From NCBI GenBank assembly GCA_963827935.1, contig CAWHCN010000013.1, positions 434,001-498,000 on the forward strand: a DNA stretch of 64,000 nucleotides, in the 5' to 3' direction. The stretch's first letter is position 1; every line of letters starts with the position of its first letter. Positions 54,733 through 64,000 of this stretch are shown one piece after another. Source of the stretch: DATFNV01 sp963827935 (GTDB lineage: Bacteria > Planctomycetota > Planctomycetia > Gemmatales > Gemmataceae). The notes below the pieces were generated by a model. That model did not search any database, was not told the origin of the DNA, and saw nothing but the letters and a program-made list of their open reading frames with translations. The position numbers and the translations under genes are program-made.

Positions 54733-55348
54733 GCATTCACGACCGCGATCCCCTGCCGCCTGAGCTGCTGGCCGCTTATGTCGACGGCGAATTGCCGCCC
54801 GCGGAGGTGCGCCGGGTCGAGGCCTGGCTGGCCCATGCGTACCAGAAGCGCAGGCTGACGTGGAGGCTCAGCGCCGCCTGGCCCGCCAGTTCGACGAAAC
54901 CACCACACCGCTCCCCGGCGACGAGCAGTGGGCCGACGTGCTGAGCCGGGTCGAGAGCGAGCTGGCGCTGCCGCGGGCGCGGTCTCGCCGGGTGCTGATT
55001 GGTCTGGCCGCAATCGCGGCCGCGGCCGTCGTGCTGCTGGCGCTGGCGCTCAGGCGTCCGCCGGCCGGGCCGCCCACGCCGCACGATGGCCCGGGTGAAG
55101 AGCCCTGGCCGGTCGCCTCGGCCGACGATGTCCTGATCCTCAGCATGGACGACCGCGACCGGGGAACGCTTGTCGTCGGCGAGCCGCCGGTCAATGAGTC
55201 GCTGGTGCTGATGGGCGAAGACGAGATTCAGGTGAATAGTGTGCAGCCGGACGGCCAGGGTCGGCGCGGCCAGCTTTACGTGTCGAAGGATTCCGGCATT
55301 CCCATGATGATCATGCCGCAAGGTGCGGATCCCGATGAGGATCCCTGA
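54729..55348 (+). CDS. membrane-bound anti-sigma factor, frameshifted
   Basis: ATG 54729 (MSIHDRDPLPPELLAAYVDG). The N-terminal zinc-finger-like region reads GELPPAEVRRVEAWLAH without the His/Cys motif; after a frame change near 54840 DVEAQRRLARQFDETTTPLP and a membrane helix RRVLIGLAAIAAAAVVLLAL, then an extracellular GDVLILSMDDRDRGTLVVGE and SLVLMGEDEIQVNSV. It would tether the sigma factor; stimulus unknown. Confidence 0.7.
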
Positions 55349-55399
55349 GCGGCCTAACAAAAAGGAACGCCCTCGGCAGCCCCGGGGGCTTGGCGTGCC

Positions 55400-55906
55400 A
55401 TGTGTCGTCCACTGCTTTGGTTCGTGCCGTTGACTCTCCTGGTTGCGCTAGCCGGCCGGTGCTTCGCCGCGCCCCCCACGCCTCCCGCCTCCGAAGAGCG
55501 GGTCAACATCACCGTGGCCGTCATCCTGGCCAACGCCGACGGCAAGGTGGATGAGAAGCTCAAATGCGTGGCCAAGGAAGTTCGCAAGACCCATCCCAAG
55601 CTGACCGGTTTCCACCTCGGCACAATGACCACGCTGCCGGTCACCCTGGGCACCACCGAGAAGTTCAAGCTCGAAGACGGCCAGGAAGCCCTGATCTCCG
55701 TCAAGCACTGCACCGCCTGCCCGGGCCGCTTCTGCCTGGACATCAAATCGAAGGCCCTGGTCGGCGAAATGAACTACAGCTCGGTCTGCGGCAAGTACTT
55801 CCCCCTGGTGACCGAGTACAAGACGAAGGAGCATGGCGATCAGCTAATTATCGTCTTCAAGGTCGAATCCTGCGCGGGGAAGGAAAAGGAGAAGGAGAAG
55901 AGGTAG
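55400..55906 (+). CDS. secreted hypothetical protein
   Basis: 168 aa; signal peptide MCRPLLWFVPLTLLVALAGR. The mature part is beta-rich (ITVAVILANADGKVDEKLKC; FHLGTMTTLPVTLGTTEKFK; YSSVCGKYFPLVTEYKTKEH), with three to four Cys probably forming disulfides. It follows the anti-sigma gene and may be in its regulon. No family recognised. Confidence 0.65.
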   Translation: MCRPLLWFVPLTLLVALAGRCFAAPPTPPASEERVNITVAVILANADGKVDEKLKCVAKEVRKTHPKLTGFHLGTMTTLPVTLGTTEKFKLEDGQEALISVKHCTACPGRFCLDIKSKALVGEMNYSSVCGKYFPLVTEYKTKEHGDQLIIVFKVESCAGKEKEKEKR

Positions 55907-55912
55907 CACAAA

Positions 55913-55978
55913 AAACCCGGCAGCTGACGCAGCCGGTTCGCCAACCTGGGCGAACCGGCTGCGTCAGCTGCCGGGTTT
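55913..55978. terminator. perfect 30-bp hairpin between convergent genes
   Basis: Arms 55913-55942 and 55949-55978 (AAACCCGGCAGCTGACGCAG...) are exact reverse complements with a 6-base loop and A/T-rich ends, between the secreted-protein gene and recQ. The recQ stop lies inside its right arm, so the hairpin also encodes the last residues (GDKPGS-type). Confidence 0.8.
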
Positions 55979-58166
55979 GTCTCCCGTCCGCAGCCGCGCC
56001 ATCACCACGCGAATTTGTTCATACGGCACCTTCTCTCCCAGCGCCATGTAGATCGGCTTCATTGCTGCGGTGCCGAAATGCTGCGCCGCCGTCCGCACCT
56101 GGGCCAGCACCTCGTCAGACACCCAGGGGGCCAGGGAGCGCGGTTTCTCCTCGCGGATGAAATGCTCCAGGTAGCCGCTGACCGTGCTCGGCGCCCGGCC
56201 CGTCTGCCGAACGACCTCGTCCAATGATGCCCCGGTGCGGAAGAGGATGAAGGCTTGCTCGCGCGTCGATCCCGGTTCCGGCGGGCCGCGCTCCGCCGGA
56301 GGAGCGCACCCGCGGGCTGGCACTGGCCGGTTCGCGGCTCAACCCGCTCTGGCGACAATGCTCGTCGATCAGCTCGAAGAAGCTTTGGCCGAAGTCGCGC
56401 ATCTTGGCATCGCCCATGCCGGTGACCAGGCGCATGCGCTCCAGGCTGGCCGGCCGCAGCCGGGCCATCTCGCGCAGGCTCATGTCGTTGAAGACCACGT
56501 ACGGCGGCCAGCCGCGCTCGTCGGCCAAGCGCTGCGCAGCTCGCGCAGGGCGTCGAACAGCGGTCGGTCCACTCCCTCCCAGGAGACATCGTCGGTCGTG
56601 GCCCGCTGCGTTTTTTCCTTGCAGAGCCAGCTGCACCAGCCGCACCTCCCGCTCGCCGCGCATCACCTGCCACGAGCCAGGGTTCAACTTCAGGATCGGA
56701 TACTCGTCGCCCACCTGCAACAGCACGCCCTGGCCGATCAGCTGATAAACGAAATCGCGAATGGCCGGTTTGCTGTGTTCCTTCAGAAGACCGTAGGTGC
56801 TCAGCTGGTCGTGGCCGCGCTTGCGCACGTTCTCGATGTTCTCGCCGCGGAGCACGCTGCTGACATGGCCGATGCCGAACCCCTCCTTGACCCGAGCCAC
56901 GCACGACAGGATTTTCTGGGCCACAATTCGCGCTTCCGGGATCGGCTCGGTGTCGCCCAGGCAGACATCGCACGTTCGGCTGCACTGGCCGGGTTCGTAG
57001 CCCTGGCCAAAGTATTCCACCAGGGCCCGGTGCCGGCAGACGGCGCCGCGGCAGTAGCGGTCCATGTGATCCAGGTGCTGGAGGGCCGCGGCCAGGAACT
57101 CCGGGCTGGCCCCCGCTTCCCGGGCCGACTTCTCGGTCAAGCCGCGCCACTGGTACGTGTCGCCGCCGGAGTAAAGCAGCACGCACTCGGCATCGAGGCC
57201 GTCGCGCCCGGCCCGGCCGGTCTCCTGCTGATAGTGCTCCACCGACTTGGGCATCCGGGCATGCAGCACAAAGCGGATATTGGAACGGTCAATCCCCATC
57301 CCGAAGGCGACGGTGGCCACCACCACGTCGCACTCTTCCTGGATGAAGGCTTCTTGCGTCCGCCGTCGTTCGTCCTGCGGCAGGCCGGCGTGATAGGCCG
57401 CGGCCTTGAGGCCCTGCCGCTTGAGCGATGCCGCCAGGTCGTCCACCTCGCGGCGGGTGATGCAATAGACGATGCCGCCCTCGTTGGGATGCCGTTCGAT
57501 GACTTCGAGGACCTGCTTGACCTCGTTTTGCCGGGGCAGGACGCGGTAGGTCAGGTTGGGCCGATCGAAGTTGCCGACCAGCACCTCCGGATTGCGCAAC
57601 GACAGCTGCTTGCAGATGTCCCGCCGAACGTGCTCGGTGGCCGTGGCGGTGTAGCCGTGCAGGGCCGCGTTGGGAAACTGCTCGCGCAGCCGGCTGAGCT
57701 GGCGATATTCGGGGCGAAAATCGTGCCCCCAGTGGCTGATGCAATGCGCCTCGTCGATGGCGAAGCAGCGCACGTCGAGATCGCGGATCAGCGTGCAGAA
57801 GTCGGTGTTCACGAGCCGTTCCGGCGAGACGAAGACGAGGCGCACGGCCCCGTCGCGCACGTCCTGCTGATGGATGAAGCGCTCGGCCGCCGACTGCGAG
57901 CTATCGAGCTGCACCGCCGCCACGCCGCACCCCTTGAGCCCGTCCACCTGGTCCTTCATGAGGGCGATGAGCGGTGAGACGACAACGGTGGTCCCGCCGC
58001 GAAAAACGGCCGGCGCCTGGTAGCACAGCGACTTGCCGCCGCCGGTCGGCAGGACGACCAGCGAATCGCGCTGGTCCAGCACGGCCCGCATCGCCTGCTC
58101 CTGAAGCGGACGCAGGGCGCTGAAGCCCCAGTGATGCTTGATGACCTGGAGAAGTTGATCCATCAT
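55964..58166 (-). CDS. recQ: ATP-dependent DNA helicase RecQ, frameshifted
   Basis: ATG 58166 (MMDQLLQVIKHHWGFSALRP). Motifs: Walker A VVLPTGGGKSLCYQAPAVFR; DEAH box AIDEAHCISHWGHDFRPEYR; TATATEHVRRDICKQLSLRN; VVATVAFGMGIDRSNIRFVL; QQETGRAGRDGLDAECVLLY; zinc site CSRTCDVCLGD; HRDC domain (RPASLERMRLVTGMGDAKMR). Frame changes near 56610, 56530 and 56310 break the C-terminal domain, which also carries an extra helix-turn-helix-like end (VRQTGRAPSTVSGYLEHFIR). Confidence 0.92.
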
Positions 58167-58333
58167 GTGTGAGCGCCCGTACAGGGAACGCGGGATGGGG
58201 ATATAGTAGCCGATGGACGGAGGGGAGGGGAGGGGTAACGGTGCTGGACGGGCAGATCGCGGCATGGTAGCTTCAGGCGCAACGCCAGTAGAAGCAACCC
58301 AGTCCAATCGACACCGATGAAAGCGAGATCACC

Positions 58334-58799
58334 ATGGCAACCTGGGATCAAGGCAGATTCTTCGCGGCACTCAAGCGTTGGGGGGATAGTGACGCGATGA
58401 GTGGCGCACGCCGCTTACTTACCGCCGTGGAGGGGGCGTACACCGTGAAGGATGGTGACGGCACCAAGTGGGTAACTATCTACGCCTGCATTCAGCATCG
58501 TGGTGAGGAGCGTAAGCTATTCGAGATTCACACTGGTAGGACCGCGAAACCCAAGGGGGGCTTCGTCCTACTGGCTTCATATCTATGGCCTGTAGAATGG
58601 CCCGAATCGCCGTTCGTGAGACAGGACTTGCGAATGGAGTTTATCAAGAAACTGAACAGTCTGCGGCTGAAAAAGCAAGTCTCTCCTCAGGCCGTTCGAG
58701 ACCGCCCGCGGTTAGCGCTTGAATGTTCAATGATGACCAAATGCTCAACACGTTCATGGATGTCCATAGGTGGATTGCTCAGCAAATAAGGGCTTCGTG
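58334..58799 (+). CDS. hypothetical protein, frameshifted (about 155 aa)
   Basis: ATG 58334 (MATWDQGRFFAALKRWGDSD). Beta-rich centre (GTKWVTIYACIQHRGEERKL; FVLLASYLWPVEWPESPFVR) and, after a frame change near 58728, the C-terminus FNDDQMLNTFMDVHRWIAQQ. AT-richer than neighbours. It may belong with the next two genes. Function unknown. Confidence 0.5.
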
Positions 58800-58848
58800 A
58801 TGGCTTCGTGATCATTTCATCTGCGGTGGATTTGGTTCTGGGGAAGGA

Positions 58849-59402
58849 ATGACGCCCATGCCGGCATCAGACCGCCCGCTGCCGTTGCTGACGCTCGAGG
58901 ATCTGGCGACTCGGTTTCCGCACATCCCGCCGGAATGTGGCGTCGCGCTCGCCCAATCCGCCGTCCTGTGTCTGGAAGGACAAGGCCACGAGACCGGCGT
59001 CCTCCTAAACGTTCAAGGCTCGTTCGTCACGACGTTTCGCATCGGCTGGTCAACGGATGTTTCCGAAGCGATGCGGCGGTACTGGAATGACCCGGAGGAG
59101 ACGGCCGAGCAAGGGGCGTATGCCATCGCCCTGTTGTTACTCCGCTCCCTTGCCGGGCTGACTGTCTGGGAGAGGTCGCGCAAAGGAACTGGCTTTGACT
59201 GGTGGCTCGCGCCGAGGATAATCTGTTCCAGGCCACCGCTCGTCTGGAGGTCTCCGGCATCATGCGCGGCAGCGTCCGGCGAATGAACGAGCGGATGAAG
59301 GCGAGGATCGCCCAGACCGAGCGCTCCGACCCATCCGGCCTGACGGCCTACGTGGTCGTCGTCGAGTTCAGCGCCCCGCGTGCCAAGGTAATACGGCGAT
59401 GA
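58849..59402 (+). CDS. hypothetical protein, frameshifted (about 184 aa)
   Basis: ATG 58849 (MTPMPASDRPLPLLTLEDLA). Text GVLLNVQGSFVTTFRIGWST and RRYWNDPEETAEQGAYAIAL; after a change near 59205 the sequence continues ARAEDNLFQATARLEVSGIM and TAYVVVVEFSAPRAKVIRR. The GTGFDWWLARAED...ARLEVSGI junction resembles proteins with RNA- or DNA-modification partners, but the family was not recognised. Confidence 0.5.
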
Positions 59403-59785
59403 ATCCAGAGATGGGCGAGATGAAGGAATTGCACCACGAGGCAATGCGCCTCGCCGATCAGGCGGATCACCTGCGCCGCCTGGGAGACCTGGAGGCCTCC
59501 CGAAGACATCTGGCGCTGGCCTTGGAGCAAGAGCGGCAAGCCGCTGCATTGACTACGGTAGACCTGGCACTGGAGCCGACGCGCGCGGTGCTGCATCGCA
59601 GTGCCGCTACCCTGGCCTTCCAGTGCGGCGATTACCGCGAGGCCGAGCGCCTGATCGCAGTGGCCCTAGGAGGGAACCCGCCGGAGACGATTGCCGAGGA
59701 ATTGCGGGACTTGCTGGAACAGGTGTACTTCGAGCGCCCCCGCAAGCAGCGGCGCCGGACCATCCCTACGTCCGGCAGCTCATGA
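59399..59785 (+). CDS. hypothetical TPR-like helical protein
   Basis: 128 aa (MNPEMGEMKELHHEAMRLAD; LRRLGDLEASRRHLALALEQ; RAVLHRSAATLAFQCGDYRE). The helix repeats resemble TPR units. It overlaps the preceding gene by four bases (ATGA), so the three form an operon. Intact. Confidence 0.6.
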   Translation: MNPEMGEMKELHHEAMRLADQADHLRRLGDLEASRRHLALALEQERQAAALTTVDLALEPTRAVLHRSAATLAFQCGDYREAERLIAVALGGNPPETIAEELRDLLEQVYFERPRKQRRRTIPTSGSS

Positions 59786-59806
59786 CGCCAAAGACGGGCC
59801 GATCTC

Positions 59807-60679
59807 TCACGACTTGCCCTGCTGCTTACGGAGTTGCTTCTCCAGCTCGCGGATGCGTTTCTCGGCTTCGGCCCGTTCCGTGGCAGCCTTGCGCGCCCGA
59901 CTTTCAGCCCGCTTGGCCTTGGCCTCCGCCTTCATCCGCGCCTCAGTCTCTTCCTCGATCCGCGCCCTGGCCGCGTGCATATCCTTCTGGAAATCCTCCA
60001 GGTCGGCCAATCGCTCGCCGGTGGCCACGTCGTACAGCCAGGTCAAGCCGTCCTCGATGCCGATGAGCAAGGGAACCGGCACCAAACTCAGGCGCCCCTG
60101 GGGATCGAGGTCGAGCATTTTCCAGCCGGTCCGCATGCGGCGACGGGCAATGATCCTGGCGGGCCGGTCCCCCTTGGGCCCGCGGTCCACGATGATATAC
60201 AGCGGGATGCCGGCGCGGTGGTACAGGCCGGCCTTGGCGCCCACGTCCACTCGCCGCGTGGTCGGCGAGGCGATCTCGATGGCCAGCACGATGACGCCGC
60301 CATCGACCTTGAGCCGGTAGGTGCCCGGCTGGGTCCACCCGGGCGCGTCGAAAAGCACCAGGATGTCCGGGCCGAGCGGCTGCAAGCCGGGGACGCCGAA
60401 GTCTACGCGGTTATCGCCGAGGACAACGACCGACTCATCGCCTTTCTCCTTGTAATAGCCGCGCAGGTTGAAGAGGCAGTAACCGAAATCGCGGGTGTGC
60501 GGCGGCTTCTGCACGATCCAGTCCCCTTCCTCCGGGTACAGCAGGTCTTCCTCCGTCAACGGAACCTCGTCGTATGCTTCCGTGCCATCCGCTTGCACCC
60601 GTCGCACATAGCGGTAGCCGATGAACGAATCGTCGTCGATTGGCCGGGCCAGCAGCTCCGGCCGAATCAGCTGGTTCAT
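59807..60679 (-). CDS. Uma2-family restriction-endonuclease-like protein
   Basis: ATG 60679 (MNQLIRPELLARPIDDDSFI). The PD-(D/E)XK signature includes PDILVLFDAPGW and VLAIEIASPTTRRVDVGAKA with YHRAGIPLYIIVDRGPK; the C-terminus is a long coiled coil (KAKRAESRARKAATERAEAE). Uma2 proteins are abundant in cyanobacteria and planctomycetes; role uncertain. GGGAG ribosome site supports this start over 60703. Confidence 0.85.
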   Translation of the reverse strand: MNQLIRPELLARPIDDDSFIGYRYVRRVQADGTEAYDEVPLTEEDLLYPEEGDWIVQKPPHTRDFGYCLFNLRGYYKEKGDESVVVLGDNRVDFGVPGLQPLGPDILVLFDAPGWTQPGTYRLKVDGGVIVLAIEIASPTTRRVDVGAKAGLYHRAGIPLYIIVDRGPKGDRPARIIARRRMRTGWKMLDLDPQGRLSLVPVPLLIGIEDGLTWLYDVATGERLADLEDFQKDMHAARARIEEETEARMKAEAKAKRAESRARKAATERAEAEKRIRELEKQLRKQQGKS

Positions 60680-60750
60680 GAGCGTGACTCCCGCAAGGTC
60701 CATCACCAGCGCGAGTATAGCAACTCGCCCTCCGTCCCGGCAGCGCCTTC

Positions 60751-62232
60751 TCACCCCGCCAGTGCCCGTAGCAACTCCATCGCCACCGCCTGTGGATCGT
60801 CCGCCGCGCAGATCGCCTGGCTGACCGCGACACGCCGCGCGCCGGCCGCCGCCGCCACCGCGATGGTCGTCGTCGTCACCCCGCCGATGACAAAGGCCGG
60901 CAGCGTCGTCTCGGCTGTCGCCTGGCGCACGAAATCCAGCCCCGCCAGCTCCGCAAAGTCCTTGGTGCCCGAGGCGAACGTCGGGCCGATGCCGACGTAG
61001 CTGGCGCCGTCCAGGAGCGCCTGCCGCAGTTGGTCCAGGTTGTGCGTGCTGACGCCGATGAGAGCGTCGGGGCCCAGGATGCGGCGGGCTTCTTTGATCG
61101 GCAGATCGTCCTGGCCCAGGTGGACGCCGTCGGCCTCGACCAGGCGGGCGAGGTCCGGCCGATCGTTCACGATGAAGAGGGCGCCGGCCTGGCGCGTCCA
61201 GCGGCGGACATCTCCCGCCAAATGCAGCAACTCGCGGTCACTGCGCTCCTTTTCGCGGAGCTGGAAGATGGTCGCCCCGCCGGCGGCGGCCTCGGCGATG
61301 GTCCAGTCGAGGGCGGCGGCACAGCGGGACCGTGTCAGCAGGACCTGAAGGCGGGCGCCGGCCAGGCGCTGGCGGGCGTCGGCGCCCAGCAAGACAGCCC
61401 GCTCCAGCGTGTAGCTCCGGTAGCGCAGTCCCTCGATGCGGCGGCCCAGGTCGGGGTCGTGCAGCTTGCCGACTTCCTCCAACGAGCGCAGCGCCTCCTG
61501 TAGTCGCTTCAGGTTGACCAAGGCGACTTCGCGGAGCGACTGGCGAGAGCCTTCGTCTTCGGTTGAGATCGTGGTGCCAACATCGCGGAGCGTCTCGCGG
61601 GCCTCCAGCAGCCGGCCGGCGGGTAGCGTGGCCAGGGCGGCGGTCAGGTCGTGACGGAGCCGTTTCAGCTCGCCGCTGAGGAAGGCGTCGTCCAGGGCGA
61701 AGCGGCAGTAATCCTCCACCACGCGCAGAGCCTCCCGGGCCCTGTTTGCGGCGGCGTCGAGGACGCGGGCGGCGTCGATTTGCTCCGTCGGCTCCACCAG
61801 GTGCAAGGGCTCGTCCAGCCTGATCGGCGGCTTGCGCTGGGCCAGGAGGGAGTCTTCCAGCCGTGCGAAGATCAATCCTAGCGCCTCCAGGGCCCGCCGC
61901 AGTTCCGGCTCCTCCCGCAACAGGACCAGTAGCAGCGTATCGCCGGTGACGATCCGTTCCAGGTACACCTCGCCGGCCAACTCCCTCGCTTGCTCGAAGA
62001 GCGGACCCAGGTCCCGGGCGGCGGACGGGATCGCTCCGGCGTCCAGGGCCGTGCGGGCGCTGGCGGGATCGAGACCGGACTGGCGCAGGAGGGTGGCGGC
62101 GCGTCCCTCTTCCTCGGCTAGCAGGGTGGAGACGAAATGGATCGCCTGCACGTCGGGGATGCCATGCTGGCGGGCCAGGGCTCGGGCCTCGGTGACGGCG
62201 CGTTGGACGGCGGGGGTCAGTTCGGGAAGCAT
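60751..62232 (-). CDS. thiE: Clp-N domain fused to thiamine-phosphate synthase
   Basis: 493 aa. Residues 1-130 resemble a Clp_N repeat (MLPELTPAVQRAVTEARALA; GIPDVQAIHFVSTLLAEEEG; LARRALEALGLIFARLEDSL). A middle helical domain (RVLDAAANRAREALRVVEDY; LSGELKRLRHDLTAALATLP) belongs to ThiE N-terminal extensions of planctomycetes. The C-terminal ThiE barrel shows GGATIFQLREKERSDRELLH, FIVNDRPDLARLVEADGVHL and YVGIGPTFASGTKDF. It joins HMP-PP and HET-P to give thiamine phosphate. Intact; the Clp-N part is unusual. Confidence 0.85.
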   Translation of the reverse strand: MLPELTPAVQRAVTEARALARQHGIPDVQAIHFVSTLLAEEEGRAATLLRQSGLDPASARTALDAGAIPSAARDLGPLFEQARELAGEVYLERIVTGDTLLLVLLREEPELRRALEALGLIFARLEDSLLAQRKPPIRLDEPLHLVEPTEQIDAARVLDAAANRAREALRVVEDYCRFALDDAFLSGELKRLRHDLTAALATLPAGRLLEARETLRDVGTTISTEDEGSRQSLREVALVNLKRLQEALRSLEEVGKLHDPDLGRRIEGLRYRSYTLERAVLLGADARQRLAGARLQVLLTRSRCAAALDWTIAEAAAGGATIFQLREKERSDRELLHLAGDVRRWTRQAGALFIVNDRPDLARLVEADGVHLGQDDLPIKEARRILGPDALIGVSTHNLDQLRQALLDGASYVGIGPTFASGTKDFAELAGLDFVRQATAETTLPAFVIGGVTTTTIAVAAAAGARRVAVSQAICAADDPQAVAMELLRALAG

Positions 62233-62343
62233 GGTGGTGTTTCGCGTGAGATTGCAGTTGTCGGCGGCCCGATAGCGATTAGTTTACACGGAGTTCTTGT
62301 TTAGCGGACGCTCGTAGAGCGGCGCGAACTCCAGGAGCACGAC

Positions 62344-64000
62344 ATGCGGCGCGAACTCACCTGGCAGGCGGTCGTCAGTGCGGTGATCGTGTCGGCGCTG
62401 GTGTCGGCGTCGTACCCGTACGTGGTGCTCAAGCTTGGTCTCGGCCCGAATGTCAGCGTGGTCAGTGCCTTCCTTGGGGCGCTGATGCTGCTGGCCCTGG
62501 CGCCGAAGACGCACGGCCAGAATCGCTGGATGAACAACGTCATCCAGACCGCCGGCACCAGTGCCGCCTCGACGGCCTTCATGTGCGTCATTGCTGCCGC
62601 GGTCGAAATCGCCGCCACCAACCCGGCGATGAACTCGGAGAAGATGGACGGCCTGCGCCGACTCGAACCGTGGCCGATGTTCTGGTGGCTCTGCTGCGCC
62701 GGCGGTATCGGCGTGCTCTTCATGGTCCTCTTCCGCCGCCACTTCATCGACGACCCGAAAATGATCTTCGCCGACGGCGTGGCTGCCGCCGAGACCATCG
62801 TCGTTCTCGACAGCAAGGGGCCGGAGGCCGGTAACAAGCTCAAGATGCTCGCGCTGACGGCCCTGGCGTCCGCCCTCCTCGACTTCCTTCGCGAGGGCGT
62901 GAAAGTCATCGGCAACTACTACCCCCGTCCCCTGTTTCGCTCATACGGCGTCGGGATCGAATGGGGTTTTCTGACGCTGGGCAGTGGGCTGCTGATCGGC
63001 TTGAACGTGGGTCTCAGCCTGCTGGCCGGGACCATCGTGTTCCAGGCGGCGGGCCCGGCGATGGTGCAAGGCGGCATCGCCCGCGACATCGCCCTGGGCA
63101 GCTTCAGCCCGGCGACGCGCGCGCGGGCCGAGACGCTGATCGACAAGCCGTTGGAGGAAATCACGGACGAGGACAAGGCGTTCATTGCCCAGCGCGGCGG
63201 CCGCTCGGCGGTCGCCTACATGAACCAGAACTATTACCCGGTCTTGCTGTTGTGGTTCATGTGGCCGGCGACGGGCCTGATGATTACGTCCGCGATCACG
63301 GCGGTGCTGCTCAAATGGCGGTCCATCGTCGAGAGCTTCCGCCACCTGCGGGCCGCCGCCCCCGCCGGCCAGCGGGAAGACATGTCGCTGGGGACCGTCC
63401 TGGCCGGCAGTGTTCTGCTCACGGTGGGGCTGGCGGTCGTACAGCGGCAGAACTTCGGCATGAGCTACGTGCAGACGGCGCTGGCCGTCGCCTGCTCCTT
63501 GCCTCTGATCCTGGTCGGCGTCCGGGTCCTCGGCGAGACGAACAACGGGCCGATTTCCGTGATGATGAACGGCTTGCAGGCGGTCTTCGCCGTCTTCTGG
63601 CCCGGACACAGCGGCCACAACCTGATTGCCGCCGGCATGGCCGGCTCGTGCAATGCGCAGGGCCAGGGCACGATCCAGGACTACAAGACCGGTAAAATCA
63701 TCGGCTCGACACCGCGCGTACTGACCTGGGTCCAGCTAGCGGCCGTCCCCATCGGTGCCGCCGCCATTGCCATCATGTACCCGCTGCTGACGGAACGCTA
63801 TGCCCTGGGCGGCAAGGACCTGCCGGCCCCAACCGGGATCAAGATCGCGGGCATGGCCATCCTCATTTCGCAAGGCATCCAGGCCTTTCCGCACGGCGCC
63901 CTCCTCTGGACCGTCATCGCCGCCATCGTTGGCATCATTCTCCCCATCATCCAGCACTTCCGTCGCATCGACTGGCTCCCCTCGGCCGCGGGTTTTGGCT
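62344..64000 (+). CDS. OPT-family oligopeptide transporter (3' end outside window)
   Basis: ATG 62344 after an AGGAG ribosome site; the frame is open to the window edge, at least 552 aa. OPT-type membrane segments include VVSAVIVSALVSASYPYVVL, GLGPNVSVVSAFLGALMLLA and FFWPGHSGHNLIAAGMAGSC; EIAATNPAMNSEKMDGLRRL is a conserved loop. No stop occurs in 1.65 kb, and the hydrophobic pattern continues into the last bases. It imports oligopeptides or metal chelates. Confidence 0.88.
   Translation, partial: MRRELTWQAVVSAVIVSALVSASYPYVVLKLGLGPNVSVVSAFLGALMLLALAPKTHGQNRWMNNVIQTAGTSAASTAFMCVIAAAVEIAATNPAMNSEKMDGLRRLEPWPMFWWLCCAGGIGVLFMVLFRRHFIDDPKMIFADGVAAAETIVVLDSKGPEAGNKLKMLALTALASALLDFLREGVKVIGNYYPRPLFRSYGVGIEWGFLTLGSGLLIGLNVGLSLLAGTIVFQAAGPAMVQGGIARDIALGSFSPATRARAETLIDKPLEEITDEDKAFIAQRGGRSAVAYMNQNYYPVLLLWFMWPATGLMITSAITAVLLKWRSIVESFRHLRAAAPAGQREDMSLGTVLAGSVLLTVGLAVVQRQNFGMSYVQTALAVACSLPLILVGVRVLGETNNGPISVMMNGLQAVFAVFWPGHSGHNLIAAGMAGSCNAQGQGTIQDYKTGKIIGSTPRVLTWVQLAAVPIGAAAIAIMYPLLTERYALGGKDLPAPTGIKIAGMAILISQGIQAFPHGALLWTVIAAIVGIILPIIQHFRRIDWLPSAAGFG

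Noticed and set aside
56184..57977. A 597-codon plus-strand frame antisense to recQ
   Set aside because: It mirrors the recQ coding strand in high-GC DNA; the recQ motifs on the minus strand are complete.

Overview
The window looks like a piece of a GC-rich planctomycete chromosome (Gemmata-like). The reasons are two Tat-secreted DUF1501 proteins, several zinc-ribbon membrane proteins, a Uma2 nuclease, a sigma-like truncated ORF, an ECF sigma/anti-sigma pair and many palindromic intergenic repeats. No rRNA, tRNA or CRISPR array was seen. Many genes change reading frame once or more, including normally intact enzymes such as HrpB, RecQ, PyrE and threonine synthase. The likeliest cause is residual single-base errors in the assembly, so frameshifts are described gene by gene and are not taken as proof of decay.

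Layout: 1-9 kb holds a globin-coupled histidine kinase (cut by the window edge), a secreted alpha/beta hydrolase, an RsbW-like kinase, small membrane proteins, an aldo/keto reductase and a ParB-like pair. From 9.4 to 18.1 kb lies what reads as a planctomycete integron. An IntI-like integrase (16706-18047, +), with an unusually duplicated N-terminal core-binding domain, is divergent from minus-strand cassettes. The cassettes are separated by attC-like palindromes that all show the same two extrahelical bases. The array is interrupted by a recombinase/IS91-type element and ends at an IS110-type element abutting an attC half-site. 18-27 kb carries a RepA-like AAA ATPase with tandem repeats upstream, a DUF1501 protein, a phospholipase D/HAD pair and the helicase HrpB.

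27.4-41 kb is a second accessory region. It has a protease remnant, an isolated attC-like site, five copies of the 5' end of a PIN-toxin gene fused to different sequences, a 2-kb transposon with terminal inverted repeats, at least three toxin-antitoxin modules, an HNH nuclease pair, and more palindromes. A second copy of the GTGCCAC tandem repeat lies at 39.0 kb, and pyrE and a RelE/Phd-like pair follow.

41-64 kb is mainly ordinary metabolism: DUF1501, LarE, an S1-domain protein, a xylose-isomerase-like TIM barrel, thiolase, M32 carboxypeptidase, a DUF433/PIN-like pair, a circularly permuted ATP-grasp protein, PsuG, threonine synthase (carrying an in-frame palindromic element), an ECF sigma/anti-sigma operon, RecQ, an unknown three-gene operon, Uma2, a Clp-N/ThiE fusion and an OPT-family transporter that runs off the right edge.
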